DNA from: Alphaproteobacteria bacterium
GTDB lineage: Bacteria; Pseudomonadota; Alphaproteobacteria; WRAU01; Hepatincolaceae
NCBI GenBank assembly: GCA_009780035.1
Contig: WRAU01000006.1
Span: 39,732-103,731, forward strand
DNA: 64,000 nucleotides
Direction: 5' to 3'
Shown here: piece by piece, positions 46,037-55,158 of the stretch
Layout: each line of letters starts with the position of its first letter
How positions within the stretch are numbered: the stretch's first letter is position 1
Notes under the pieces: generated by a model
The model's input: only the letters and a program-made list of their open reading frames with translations
Database searches by the model: none
Told to the model about the DNA's origin: nothing
Position numbers and translations under genes: made by a program

Positions 46037-46708
46037 ATGTCAGAGGTTGATTCAGCAGCTAAGAAACAAGCTATTTTTTTATGCTTAGAAGGAGGAGAAG
46101 CAGTTGGGAAATCTAACCAGATTAAACTTCTTGAACAGCTTTTTGAAAAAAATAATATATCGTGTCTTAAAACCCGCGAGCCTGGAGGCATTAAGGCAAG
46201 TGAAGAAATCCGCAGTTTAATTTTCTCTAATAATATTGATGCTACTACTGAACTGCTTTTATTCAGCGCTTCTCGGCACGAAAATATTAAGCAGGTAATT
46301 ATTCCAAATTTTGAAAAGTATGATGTTATTCTAGTTGATAGATTTGTTCTTTCTACCATTATTTATCAAGGAATACTTGGTAATATCTCTCTTGAAGAAA
46401 TTATTTATCTGCATGAAAAATTCAACTTTAATTTATACCCAGATTTAACCATCATCTTAGATGATTCAATTGAAAGAGTAATGGGAAGAATACAAAGAAG
46501 GAAGGAATTATTACAAAACCGCATGGATAAATTTGAACGTAAAATCCATGAAAAAATTCTTCAGTCTTTTAGAAACCCAACCCCTCTTTACCGCGGAACT
46601 GTTGAGGTAATAGACGGCAGCAATAAATCGCTATTGGAAGTTCATGAAAGTATTGTAGATTTAATAAATAATTATTTTAACATGAATATTACTGTTGATA
46701 AAACCTAA
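46037..46708 (+). CDS. tmk: Thymidylate kinase
   Basis: The 223-residue kinase makes dTDP from dTMP. The P loop is EGGEAVGKSNQ (about residues 16-26); Asn follows Ser where Thr is usual. DRFVLST (about 98) and the Arg-rich RRKELL lid (about 154) complete the site. It begins one base after the carboxypeptidase stop and its stop overlaps holB. Confidence 0.9.
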   Translation: MSEVDSAAKKQAIFLCLEGGEAVGKSNQIKLLEQLFEKNNISCLKTREPGGIKASEEIRSLIFSNNIDATTELLLFSASRHENIKQVIIPNFEKYDVILVDRFVLSTIIYQGILGNISLEEIIYLHEKFNFNLYPDLTIILDDSIERVMGRIQRRKELLQNRMDKFERKIHEKILQSFRNPTPLYRGTVEVIDGSNKSLLEVHESIVDLINNYFNMNITVDKT

Positions 46709-47658
46709 TGCTGGCAAAAAAACTATTTGGACACGATAATATCCTGCTATTAATGCAAAAGATGCTGAAACATCATAATCTTCATAATTCCATTATCTTT
46801 AGCGGTAAAAAAGGAATTGGCAAGTATTCTTATGTTTTATTTTTAGCAAAATTTTTACTGTCCCACGATATTAGTATTCTGCCAACTCTTGATGTCTTCA
46901 GCATAGACAGTAAAATTAATGCCTTAATTGACAGCAACTCCTGTCCAGATTTATTATTAATTACTCCAGAATTTGATGCTAAAAAGCAAGTTTTTAAAGA
47001 TTTAATTAATGTTGAATCCATTAGAAAAATTAATGAATTCATTCAAAAAACTGGATACCCTAACCGCTATAAGATTATAATTATCGATGCTACAGATAAT
47101 CTTAATATCAACTCCAGCAATGCTTTACTAAAAAACTTAGAAGAACCTAGCAAAAATACCCTGTTTTTTTTAATTTCCCATTCATATAACAGCTTGCTTG
47201 ATACTATTAAATCACGGTGCATTAACCTGCAATTTAAGGGCTTATCTTCAGCAGATATGCTAAATATCTTAAATACTCAGCAAATTGCTTATAATCCATC
47301 TAAAATAAATAATTTAATAGATATAGCACAGGGCAGCTATGCAGATTTATTATGGTATCTGCAGGAAGACAACTTTAAGATATATGAAGCAATCAGTAAA
47401 ATTTTTGATAAATCAACAACAGATGAACAAATTTTTAATTTAACCAGCACCATAAAATTAAAAGAAAACTTTAATTATGCTTATGTTTTTGCTATTATAA
47501 AAAATATTTTAGCCTCTCATGCTAATCTTCATAATATAGATGATGCCAGCAAAATTTTAGATGAAGTAAGCTATTTAGAAAAAACTTCGCAAAGCCTTTA
47601 CTTAGATAAATCAGCAGTTCTACTGCATATCTTTTTTACTATTAAATCTTTCTCTTAA
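46708..47658 (+). CDS. holB: DNA polymerase III delta-prime subunit
   Basis: The 316-residue clamp-loader AAA+ protein has a Walker A KKGIGKY (about residues 31-37), IIDATDNL (about 123) and the SRC motif (KSRCINL, about 170). It helps to load the sliding clamp. Its last 39 bases overlap the end of the convergent permease gene. Confidence 0.87.
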   Translation: MLAKKLFGHDNILLLMQKMLKHHNLHNSIIFSGKKGIGKYSYVLFLAKFLLSHDISILPTLDVFSIDSKINALIDSNSCPDLLLITPEFDAKKQVFKDLINVESIRKINEFIQKTGYPNRYKIIIIDATDNLNINSSNALLKNLEEPSKNTLFFLISHSYNSLLDTIKSRCINLQFKGLSSADMLNILNTQQIAYNPSKINNLIDIAQGSYADLLWYLQEDNFKIYEAISKIFDKSTTDEQIFNLTSTIKLKENFNYAYVFAIIKNILASHANLHNIDDASKILDEVSYLEKTSQSLYLDKSAVLLHIFFTIKSFS

Positions 47659-49050
47659 ATAAATGCCGGCAAAAACAACTGCGAATAACAGATATATGCT
47701 AGTAAAGGTTGTATCAGCTAGGAATTTAATATTAGGCACATGGATTAATCCAATAAAAGTTAAAATACTGCAAATCAAAAATATTATAGCTGCATGAAGA
47801 TATTTTCTATCAATTAGAAAAACAAATACGCTGCCCCATAGTAAAGAAATTAGTGTTGCACCGTTTGCTAAAAAACTTAAAGATTTCGATAAGCCGCTGG
47901 CAGTTGTGTTTAAAAAATCCATCAAAGGAAAAATCATTCCTATAATAATTGGAATGTAATATTTTTCTGAGTGCATTTTAAAAGTATCTGCAATATTAAT
48001 AAGCCCAATAAATACAATAATAGGAATTACGCTAGCTACTGGAATTAGCCGCATTAAAAAATAAGCGACACCGCTAAAACTAAACAGAATAAATAAAATC
48101 CCTAAATAAAAAATATAATTTCTTGATGCACCTATTTTGTGCCAGGTAGAATAGCCCCATAAGATGCTTAAAGTAAAAGGATTCCCTATAAAACTAGATA
48201 ACAGTGAAATAAAACCCGTAGCAAAAAGAGTAAATTTCGTATTATAAGGAGCTTCTAAATTTTTCGCCTGTTCAATTCCTTGAATGCCGGCAATTAATTC
48301 CACAATAGTAATTGCTAAAATAATCGGCAGAAATTTATAAGCCTCGTGAATTCCTATTAATAGATTACTAAAAAAACTTGGCAGATAAAATCCCAAAACT
48401 GCAGTGGAAGATTTTATTGCAGATACATCAGCATATCCCGTAGCAAAAGCAATAACTATTCCTACAATTATTGATAAAAACAAAGGAGGAATCGGCATTT
48501 TTAAATTGCCGGCATAGGTGCATAAAACTATAAAAAAACATACAAAAGCAATAATTGGAGTATTAAAGGACTCTATAAGCGGCGATAAAATCAGCCAAGC
48601 CATAGATGCTCCGGCTACAGTAGAAAAAAGTGCCGGACGGGGAATAAATCTTAAAATTAAGTTGCTGAATAGTGCTAAAAACATAGTAAGCGCCGAGCTA
48701 ATAAAGTTTGCACCTATTCCCACCGCTAGTGCCGTGCTTAAATTGCCTGTGGCAGTGTAAGTAGGAACCATAATGGCGAAAATCCATACAAAAAAGCGGT
48801 TAGCCGAAATTCCTGCAGGCAGCGGTAAAACATTGCCAGTCTTATTTAATATCCAGCAATATATAAGAAGAACAATTTGCAAAACTATAATTGCCAAGCC
48901 GAAAGATGGCAGAATATCCTTAAAAATAATATCTAGGGAAAAATTTAAAATGCTAGAAAACACCGTAATGGCAATTATCAATTTAATGAAACTATCAAAG
49001 AATATGCCTAGAGATGTTTCAATATCCGCAGATTTTATTATTCGTTGCAT
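47620..49050 (-). CDS. NCS2/AzgA-like nucleobase permease
   Basis: The 476-residue protein has about 12-14 hydrophobic segments. AVGIGANFISSALTMF (about residues 109-124) and the TIVELIAGIQG-type segment (about 253) resemble the xanthine/uracil and AzgA permeases. It likely imports a purine or pyrimidine base, which would fit the guaA/guaB genes further on. Substrate is not certain. It interrupts the usual holB-metG order. Confidence 0.55.
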   Translation of the reverse strand: MQRIIKSADIETSLGIFFDSFIKLIIAITVFSSILNFSLDIIFKDILPSFGLAIIVLQIVLLIYCWILNKTGNVLPLPAGISANRFFVWIFAIMVPTYTATGNLSTALAVGIGANFISSALTMFLALFSNLILRFIPRPALFSTVAGASMAWLILSPLIESFNTPIIAFVCFFIVLCTYAGNLKMPIPPLFLSIIVGIVIAFATGYADVSAIKSSTAVLGFYLPSFFSNLLIGIHEAYKFLPIILAITIVELIAGIQGIEQAKNLEAPYNTKFTLFATGFISLLSSFIGNPFTLSILWGYSTWHKIGASRNYIFYLGILFILFSFSGVAYFLMRLIPVASVIPIIVFIGLINIADTFKMHSEKYYIPIIIGMIFPLMDFLNTTASGLSKSLSFLANGATLISLLWGSVFVFLIDRKYLHAAIIFLICSILTFIGLIHVPNIKFLADTTFTSIYLLFAVVFAGIYLRERFNSKKDMQ

Positions 49051-49106
49051 AATTTAATTTTGTGGTTATAATACATACATCATATACTTAAGATAATAGC
49101 ATAAAC

Positions 49107-50060
49107 ATGATAGATTTTCCCAGAAAAATTTTTAATGTTAAAGATATAAAGTTAAAAAATATCTTTAATAACACCTCTGCCAGCCATAAAACTAATCTTT
49201 TAGAATCTTCTAAAATTCAAAACATTTATGGCGATTTATTATTTGAAGCTGCTCCAAATCATAGACCGCACCTGCATGCTTCTTTTGTTGCCTCTATGGA
49301 CGGTAAAATTAACTTTAACGATATTCCTAACGGCACTTTAATTGCTAAAAACAATGCAAAAGACCCAAATGGCGGCTTAGCTGACTTTTGGATTATGAAT
49401 ATGTTGAGGGCTGTAAGCGACGGTATAATTATTGGTTCTGGAACTCTTCGCGATGAGCCGAACATTACTGCCCATATTTTTGATGAAGAATTAGAAGCAG
49501 ATAGAATTAGGCATAACAAAGCAAAAATTCCTGTAAATATTATTGCGTCAAAAAGCTGTAAGACTATTCCTTATACACATTCTATTTTTAAAAGCGGCGT
49601 GCCTTTAATGCTAATTACTACAAATGCCGGAGCAAAGTATGCAAAATATTATGCTGCAGTTGATGTCTTTGAAATTGGCGGTTATAAATCTATAGACGAT
49701 GTAGATTATCATAAAGATAACATTATTGATTTATACAAAAATAATCAGCATAAATTAATTATCTTAAGCTGCGGCGAAAGTGAAATTAACAATCAAATAG
49801 CTATGAAAATCCTTAAAATTTTAGGATTAAACTATGTTTCCGTTGAGGCTTCGCATTATACTCATGCACTGGTTAAAGAAAAACTTTTAGATGAGATTTT
49901 CTTAAATTACTCAGGAATTTATATCGGCGGTAATGCTATGGGTATTGCCAATACCAGCGAGCCGTTTAATTCCAACGATTTTCCTCATATGGAAATGCTA
50001 AGCATTCATATCCATTCACCATTTTTTATCTATACAAGACAAAAATTCATTTATAACTAA
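49107..50060 (+). CDS. RibD C-terminal-domain reductase
   Basis: The 317-residue protein has the dihydrofolate-reductase-like RibD_C fold: FVASMDGKIN (about residue 55), the SDGIIIGSGTLRDEPN segment (about 109-124) and a C-terminal GGNAMG. RibD_C reduces the pyrimidine intermediate in riboflavin synthesis with NADPH, but no deaminase domain is present, so it may be a stand-alone reductase with another pteridine-like substrate. It is divergent from the permease. Confidence 0.7.
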   Translation: MIDFPRKIFNVKDIKLKNIFNNTSASHKTNLLESSKIQNIYGDLLFEAAPNHRPHLHASFVASMDGKINFNDIPNGTLIAKNNAKDPNGGLADFWIMNMLRAVSDGIIIGSGTLRDEPNITAHIFDEELEADRIRHNKAKIPVNIIASKSCKTIPYTHSIFKSGVPLMLITTNAGAKYAKYYAAVDVFEIGGYKSIDDVDYHKDNIIDLYKNNQHKLIILSCGESEINNQIAMKILKILGLNYVSVEASHYTHALVKEKLLDEIFLNYSGIYIGGNAMGIANTSEPFNSNDFPHMEMLSIHIHSPFFIYTRQKFIYN

Positions 50061-50097
50061 GGGAAATTTTTGTAAAGTGAAAAAGGATACTGGCTTT

Positions 50098-50130
50098 CGT
50101 CGGTATGATGGAGGTGCACGGTACGACGGA
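50098..50130. repeat. Degenerate dispersed repeat
   Basis: CGTCGGTATGATGGAGGTGC and CACGGTACGACGG are a worn copy of the palindrome between convergent genes. Confidence 0.45.
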
Positions 50131-50140
50131 AAAGTAAAAC

Positions 50141-50596
50141 TTAAAAACAATTTAAAAGAGTTATATCATAAATAGGATCTTCTAGGTAGCTTACCGAAGG
50201 CGAGCTGGCAAACAGCCAGCCGCTGAAGATAAATTTAGGAGTTTCGTCATTATTATTCTTTATGAAAAAATCATTAGGAAGAGGGATGCTTAAAGTTTTT
50301 ATGCCATCAGTTGTTAGATTGTTTGCCACCAATCTAACAACTTGTATAAAAGCCTTGCTTTCTGGTTCATCTTGCGAGCTAGATTTATAGCAGGCTCTTA
50401 ATAAAACATGAAGATTTTTATCAAAAACATAAGGATTCCCAACTTTTAGAGTAATTTTTTCAGTTTTTCCAGTATATTTATTTAAAAGACGCACCTTAGC
50501 TTGCGAAGATTTATAATCTGCAGCTAATAAAGTGCCAGCCGCCAATAAGTAAAGACCAATACAGAAAAAGAAATATTTTTTTATCATCTGCGCCAT
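50141..50596 (-). CDS. DUF2155-domain exported protein
   Basis: The 151-residue protein has a signal peptide and the DUF2155 pattern: LNKYTGKTEKITLKVGN, LLRACYKS, FSGWLFASSPSVSYLEDPIYDITLLNC. It is widespread in alphaproteobacteria next to MCE and NDUFA12 genes, as here. Function unknown, presumably envelope. It is the last gene of a four-gene operon read on the minus strand. Confidence 0.85.
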   Translation of the reverse strand: MAQMIKKYFFFCIGLYLLAAGTLLAADYKSSQAKVRLLNKYTGKTEKITLKVGNPYVFDKNLHVLLRACYKSSSQDEPESKAFIQVVRLVANNLTTDGIKTLSIPLPNDFFIKNNNDETPKFIFSGWLFASSPSVSYLEDPIYDITLLNCF

Positions 50597-50599
50597 ATA

Positions 50600-51046
50600 T
50601 TAATTGTTAGTTATACTAAAGAAAATATCGCCGATTTTATCTTCTAAAGATACCCAGTCTCTTGTATCAATTATGGTATCATTTGCTTTAAAAAATTCAG
50701 CTGAACTGCCTGGTTTAATGGCTAATGTAGGGGCATCAAAAAATCCTGCAGCTTGAATTAATAAGATGCTGTCCTTAGGAATTTGTATATTTTTATTAAT
50801 ATTCATACTCACATGAATTTTATAGCTAGACGGCAGTAAACTAATTTCGCTGACCTGTCCTACCTCAAACCCGTTTATAAGAACTTTAGCGCCGGCTGAT
50901 AAAGAGCCGATATTGCTGAAAGTAGCATTTAAGTTATAGGTTTTAAAAGTATTATTGATAGTAATCAATAATACATACGCACAAAAAACAAAAGTGATAG
51001 CGATAATTAATACGCCGAAAATAAATTCTAAACTTCTACTTTTCAT
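50600..51046 (-). CDS. mlaD: MCE-family lipid-binding protein (MlaD-like)
   Basis: The 148-residue protein has one N-terminal membrane helix, then an MCE domain (about residues 38-120): FSNIGSLSAGAKVLINGFEVGQVSEI and the QAAGFFDAPTLAIKPG segment. MlaD hexamers guide phospholipid through the inner-membrane transporter. It is separated by only a few bases from both neighbours. MlaC is encoded near 24 kb; the ABC genes are not in the window. Confidence 0.82.
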   Translation of the reverse strand: MKSRSLEFIFGVLIIAITFVFCAYVLLITINNTFKTYNLNATFSNIGSLSAGAKVLINGFEVGQVSEISLLPSSYKIHVSMNINKNIQIPKDSILLIQAAGFFDAPTLAIKPGSSAEFFKANDTIIDTRDWVSLEDKIGDIFFSITNN

Positions 51047-51052
51047 TATTTT

Positions 51053-51514
51053 CTAATGCTGCCTTTGTTTTAAATAAATTTCTATCATATTAAGCAGTCC
51101 ATCTAAATCTATGCCTAAACTGCTGTCTGGGATATAGTCGCCGTCATTTAAAAAATCTTCATCAATGCCATTAACAATGTTAATAATTTTATTAGATGCA
51201 AACAAAGAAGCGCTGGATATTTGCACTCGAGAATCTGCCGTTAATAAAATGCCGCTATCAATATTAAGAATTAAATAAGGAGAATTATTAGAAATTCCCA
51301 TGCTCCGCACAAAGCCAACTGTAAAACCGCCCATGCCCACTGATTGGTTTTTCTTAATGCCTTCAATATTGCTAACATAAACCTTATAAGAATTCTTGCT
51401 GATTTCTTGTGCAGTTTTTTCACTTTTATGAATAAAAATAAAAAACCCCCATACTATTACTATAAAAACTAAACCTATAATAGTATTTAATTTTTTATGG
51501 TTAAATTCTAGCAT
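51053..51514 (-). CDS. Second, divergent MCE-family protein
   Basis: The 153-residue protein has the same layout as the next gene: one membrane helix (IIGLVFIVIVWGFFIFI) and an MCE domain (YVSNIEGIKKNQSVGMGGFTVGFVRSM, DSRVQISSASLFASNKIINIVNG). Sequence identity to its neighbour is low. Two tandem single-domain MCE genes here are unusual; they may form a mixed ring (inference). It ends in a short helix. Confidence 0.75.
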   Translation of the reverse strand: MLEFNHKKLNTIIGLVFIVIVWGFFIFIHKSEKTAQEISKNSYKVYVSNIEGIKKNQSVGMGGFTVGFVRSMGISNNSPYLILNIDSGILLTADSRVQISSASLFASNKIINIVNGIDEDFLNDGDYIPDSSLGIDLDGLLNMIEIYLKQRQH

Positions 51515-51520
51515 ATTACT

Positions 51521-51853
51521 TTATTTTTCTTCCCATGCTTGATAGGTATTGGCATTTTTAATCTTTCTATTTTCAAGATACATTCTATCAAAAGATGTGC
51601 CGCTTAAATTAGGAAGGTGCTGTTTTTGCCAAGAATTTTTGCCGGATGTATCTAAAGGCTTATCGCTGATATGCCTTACCCAAACCTCCCAATAATCGGG
51701 AACTTTTGAGGGTTCTTTAGAACCTTTATACATAACCCATCTTCTTTCTCTGCCGAATAATTTAAACTTAGAATAGTAATAAACATTACCGAATTCGTCA
51801 GTTCCTGCTTTTTTACCGAAGAATATGGTTAAAATAAAAACAACTAGGCGCAT
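51521..51853 (-). CDS. NDUFA12-family complex I accessory subunit
   Basis: The 110-residue protein has the NDUFA12 pattern: GTDEFGNVYY, RRWVMYKG, SKVPDYWEVWVRH, and a tail with WQKQHLPNLSGT. It is the supernumerary subunit of respiratory complex I found only in alphaproteobacteria and mitochondria, so it supports the taxonomic placement. It is the first gene of the operon with the MCE and DUF2155 genes. Confidence 0.88.
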   Translation of the reverse strand: MRLVVFILTIFFGKKAGTDEFGNVYYYSKFKLFGRERRWVMYKGSKEPSKVPDYWEVWVRHISDKPLDTSGKNSWQKQHLPNLSGTSFDRMYLENRKIKNANTYQAWEEK

Positions 51854-51959
51854 TTGTATATTTAATCCTTACAATTTTTAAGTCATTATAAATCTAGCAA
51901 ACTTTTATGAGAATGTCTATAATATTTTGCTTTATTAAAAAATTATAGTCTGCTATCAT

Positions 51960-52004
51960 AAATTTACGATTTGTTAATTTTTATTAATAAGAAATTTACG
52001 ATTT
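51960..52004 (+). repeat. Two 13-bp direct repeats upstream of nrdJ-like gene
   Basis: AAATTTACGATTT occurs at 51960-51972 and 51992-52004, 32 bases apart (about three helical turns), just before the start codon. They could be a repressor site. They do not match the NrdR box. Confidence 0.5.
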
Positions 52005-52006
52005 AC

Positions 52007-54841
52007 ATGAAAGTTGAAAGGCTATTTACAGTCCAGCAAGGTGCAGATGCTTTTGCGGCAGAATTTAAAACAGTTGCGGTAGAAGTAAGGAATCTTAAAG
52101 GTGATTCTTTGTTTAGCACAATTGATGTTGAAGTTCCGTCTATGTGGTCAAAATCTGCAGTTGATATTTTAGCGAAAAGATTCCTAAGGGGATCTGGCGT
52201 TCCGTCAATTACTAAAAAAGTTGCTGAAAGCAATGTTCCGCAATGGCTGCAGAAATCTGAACCCGATATGGAGGCTCTTGAAAAACTGCCTCTAGCGCAA
52301 AGATTTACAGGAGAAACTTCAGCGAAGCAAGTATTTACTAGGCTGGCAGGAGCTTGGACTTACTGGGGCTATAAGCTGGATTATTTTGATTCTGAAGAAT
52401 CTGCCAAAAATTTCTTTGATGAAATGTGCTATATTTTATGCCATCAAATTGCCGCACCCCATTCGCCGCAGTGGCTTAATAGCGGACTGCATTGGGCTTA
52501 CGGCATATGCGATGAAAATCAAGGGCATTTTTATTTTGATGAAAGCATGCAAACTGTTTGTAAAACAACTTCAGCATATGAAAGACCGCATTCGCATTCC
52601 TGTTTCATTCAAGGGGTAGAAGATAATCTTCTGCGGGAAGAGGGAATGCTGGATTTAGTTTTAAAATCTGCAAGGCTTTCTAAGTTCGGCTCGGGCAGCG
52701 GCACTAATTTTTCTAATATTAGAGGTAAGGGTGAGCCTATCTCTAGCGGCGGGGTATCTTCGGGATTAATCAGCTTTTTAAAAATATTTGATACTACAAC
52801 AGGGGCAATTAATTCTGGGGGCATTACTAGGCTTACTCCGCAGCGGGTGGTGCTAGATGCCGACCACCCCGATATTGAAGAGTTTGTTTCTTGGAAGCTA
52901 AAAGAGGAACAAAAAGGAATTTCTCTAATTACCGGATCGCAGATAAATCATCAAATTCTACAGTTGATTCTTACTACAGTGCAAGAATTTGACGGCAGTA
53001 TTGAAGATAAAATTGATATTGATAAAAATATAAAGTTAAAAAATGTGCTGTCAGTGGCAAAGTCTTTAATGATTCCCGAAAAATTAATTAAAAATGTGCT
53101 GCTGCTGGCAAAGCAGAATATCTACACCCTTGATTTTGATATATTTTTAGCAACCACAGGAATCGATAGCTATAACGCAGTTATTGGGCAAAGCTCTAAT
53201 ACTACGGTGGCAGTTTCTAATTTATTTTTAGAAAAAGTTTTAAATGAAGAAAAATGGAATTTAATCAACCGTATTGACGGAAGCAGGGCTAAAAGCATTA
53301 ATGCTAAAGATTTATGGGATAAAATCAGCTATTCTGTATGGTCTTGCGCCGATCCTAATCTGCATTTTGAGGATACTATCAATCAGTGGCATACTTGTCT
53401 TGAAGATGGCAGAATCAGAGGCAGCAACTCTTTTGCCGAGTATCTGTTTTTAGATGATACAGCCTGCGGTTTGGCATCTATTAATTTAATGCGTTTTAGA
53501 AATCATGATGCCACATTTAATACGGTGAATTTTTCCTATGTGGTTTCGCTGTTTACTTTAGCTTTGGGTATTTGCGTTAGCATGTCGGAATATCCTTCGG
53601 AAAAAATTGCCGAGCTTTCTAATAAATTTCGTCCTATTGGTCTTAGCTATTGTAATATGGGGGCTTTGCTGATGTCTTTGGGCTTAGCTTATGACAGCAC
53701 TGAAGGGCGCAGCATGGCTGCTGCAGTATCTTCGCTATTAACCTCAAAAGCGTATGAGGCTTCAAGCATTATTGCCAAAAAGAAAGGACCTTTTGACGGC
53801 TATGCTAAAAATTCTTCCCACATGTTAAGGGTTCTGCAGAATCATAGAAGGGCGGCTTATGGGAAAACAGCAGGATATGAGGGCATTACAATTGCGCCGA
53901 TGCCGCTTAATCATGATAGTATTGCCGATAAAAATCTTCTGGCGGAGCTTTTAAAATCATGGGATAAAGTAATTGAATTAGGAACAGTCTTTGGTTTTAG
54001 AAATGCGCAGGTATCTTGTATAACCGCAAATTCCGCAACCAATGTTTTAATGGATTGTGCTACTTTTGGTTTAGAGCCGGAGTTTGCATTAGTTAAGCAT
54101 AAGCCGCAGGAAAACGGCAGCTATTCTAAAGTAATTAACGAAGAAGTTCTGCTTGGCTTAAAAATGCTGCAATATACTGAGGAAGAAATCCTGGATATTG
54201 CCAAATATATGACCGGATATAAAACCCTTAAAAATGCTCCGGCGCTTAATCATGAATCTTTAAAATCGGCGGGATTTAGTGAAGTTGAGCTAGATAAAAT
54301 TGAAAATACTCTCAGCAATATTGCTAATATTGAATTTGCTTTCAGCATTCCCATACTAGGTGAAGAATTTTGCGTTCATACTTTAGGAATTCCTAAGGAT
54401 AATTTTAAAGATCCTAATTTTTCCCTTTTACAGCATATTGGATTTTTGTCAAAAGACATCATTGAGGCTAATATTTATGTGGTTGGCAGCATGGGTTTAG
54501 AAAAGGCTCCGTCCATGAAAAAAGAGCATATTCATATTTTTGACTGCAGCACTCCTAATGGCATGCGCGGTGTGCGCAGTTTAAGCCTGCAGGCGCATAT
54601 TGGAATGAGCGTTGCCGTTCAGCCTTTTATAAGCGGAGGCATTAATAAAACCATTATATTAGATAAAAATTCTACAATTGCAGACTGCGGAAGGGCATAT
54701 ATGAATCTTTGGCAGAAAGGGGCAAAAGTGGCAAGCCTGCTGGTAGATGGTTCTAAATTATCACAGCCTGTTAAAAACAGCATATTAGATAATGATAAGA
54801 TTAAGAAAATTACTATGCAGGATATTTTTAGTAAAGTTTAA
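52007..54841 (+). CDS. NrdJ-like class II ribonucleotide reductase lacking key active-site residues
   Basis: The 944-residue protein is clearly NrdJ-like throughout, including HSCFIQ (Cys119-type), KFGSGSGTNFSNIRG, WHTCLEDGRI and LDDTAC (Cys419-type). However the thiyl-radical motif NPCSE reads NSFAE (nucleotides 53425-53442 region), so the radical Cys is Phe. The phosphate-binding PTGTIG region reads NSATNV. The protein ends about 250-300 residues early, right after DGSKLSQP, so the CxxC tail is missing. It is likely inactive in reduction, yet the frame is intact. A second reductase or another role is implied. Confidence 0.85.
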   Translation: MKVERLFTVQQGADAFAAEFKTVAVEVRNLKGDSLFSTIDVEVPSMWSKSAVDILAKRFLRGSGVPSITKKVAESNVPQWLQKSEPDMEALEKLPLAQRFTGETSAKQVFTRLAGAWTYWGYKLDYFDSEESAKNFFDEMCYILCHQIAAPHSPQWLNSGLHWAYGICDENQGHFYFDESMQTVCKTTSAYERPHSHSCFIQGVEDNLLREEGMLDLVLKSARLSKFGSGSGTNFSNIRGKGEPISSGGVSSGLISFLKIFDTTTGAINSGGITRLTPQRVVLDADHPDIEEFVSWKLKEEQKGISLITGSQINHQILQLILTTVQEFDGSIEDKIDIDKNIKLKNVLSVAKSLMIPEKLIKNVLLLAKQNIYTLDFDIFLATTGIDSYNAVIGQSSNTTVAVSNLFLEKVLNEEKWNLINRIDGSRAKSINAKDLWDKISYSVWSCADPNLHFEDTINQWHTCLEDGRIRGSNSFAEYLFLDDTACGLASINLMRFRNHDATFNTVNFSYVVSLFTLALGICVSMSEYPSEKIAELSNKFRPIGLSYCNMGALLMSLGLAYDSTEGRSMAAAVSSLLTSKAYEASSIIAKKKGPFDGYAKNSSHMLRVLQNHRRAAYGKTAGYEGITIAPMPLNHDSIADKNLLAELLKSWDKVIELGTVFGFRNAQVSCITANSATNVLMDCATFGLEPEFALVKHKPQENGSYSKVINEEVLLGLKMLQYTEEEILDIAKYMTGYKTLKNAPALNHESLKSAGFSEVELDKIENTLSNIANIEFAFSIPILGEEFCVHTLGIPKDNFKDPNFSLLQHIGFLSKDIIEANIYVVGSMGLEKAPSMKKEHIHIFDCSTPNGMRGVRSLSLQAHIGMSVAVQPFISGGINKTIILDKNSTIADCGRAYMNLWQKGAKVASLLVDGSKLSQPVKNSILDNDKIKKITMQDIFSKV

Positions 54842-54864
54842 AAGGCTTATTTTAATAAATTATT

Positions 54865-54891
54865 GTGAGGCTGTGGTATAGCCTCACTTTT
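54865..54891 (+). terminator. Terminator of the nrdJ-like gene
   Basis: GTGAGGCT and AGCCTCAC pair, followed by four T. Confidence 0.8.
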
Positions 54892-54975
54892 AAGAGACAC
54901 TCGTTAGAGTGTAGCTAGTTAATCTAGCGATTATTCCGACTACCCTCCGTTTAATTACGGAGGGGATTTTCTTAT
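54892..54975. ncRNA. Candidate structured small RNA (three hairpins)
   Basis: After the nrdJ terminator three more perfect hairpins follow: ACACTC/GAGTGT (54897-54912), GCTAG/CTAGC (54914-54928) and CCCTCCGT/ACGGAGGG (54943-54964) ending in GATTTTC. The gap to the next gene continues to 55158 with AT-rich DNA and no ORF. Either strand could be transcribed. The RNA family is not recognised. Confidence 0.5.
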
Positions 54976-55004
54976 TTATATTTATAAATTATAAATGGCA
55001 TAGG

Positions 55005-55019
55005 TTAATAAATTATTAA
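55005..55019. promoter_or_regulatory. CtrA-like box upstream of the SPOR-domain carboxypeptidase
   Basis: TTAA-TAAATTA-TTAA fits TTAA-N7-TTAA, about 140 bases before the start. Confidence 0.35.
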
Positions 55020-55158
55020 GATTTTTCTCAGCAATTTATTGATATTTTTTTAAATTTTATCTTTACAAATCTTTTATTAAAATTTAAACTAAGAATTAAT
55101 AATCAAAAATTTATATTATAATAACAAAAAATAAAAGCTAAGGAATAATTAGGTAGTG

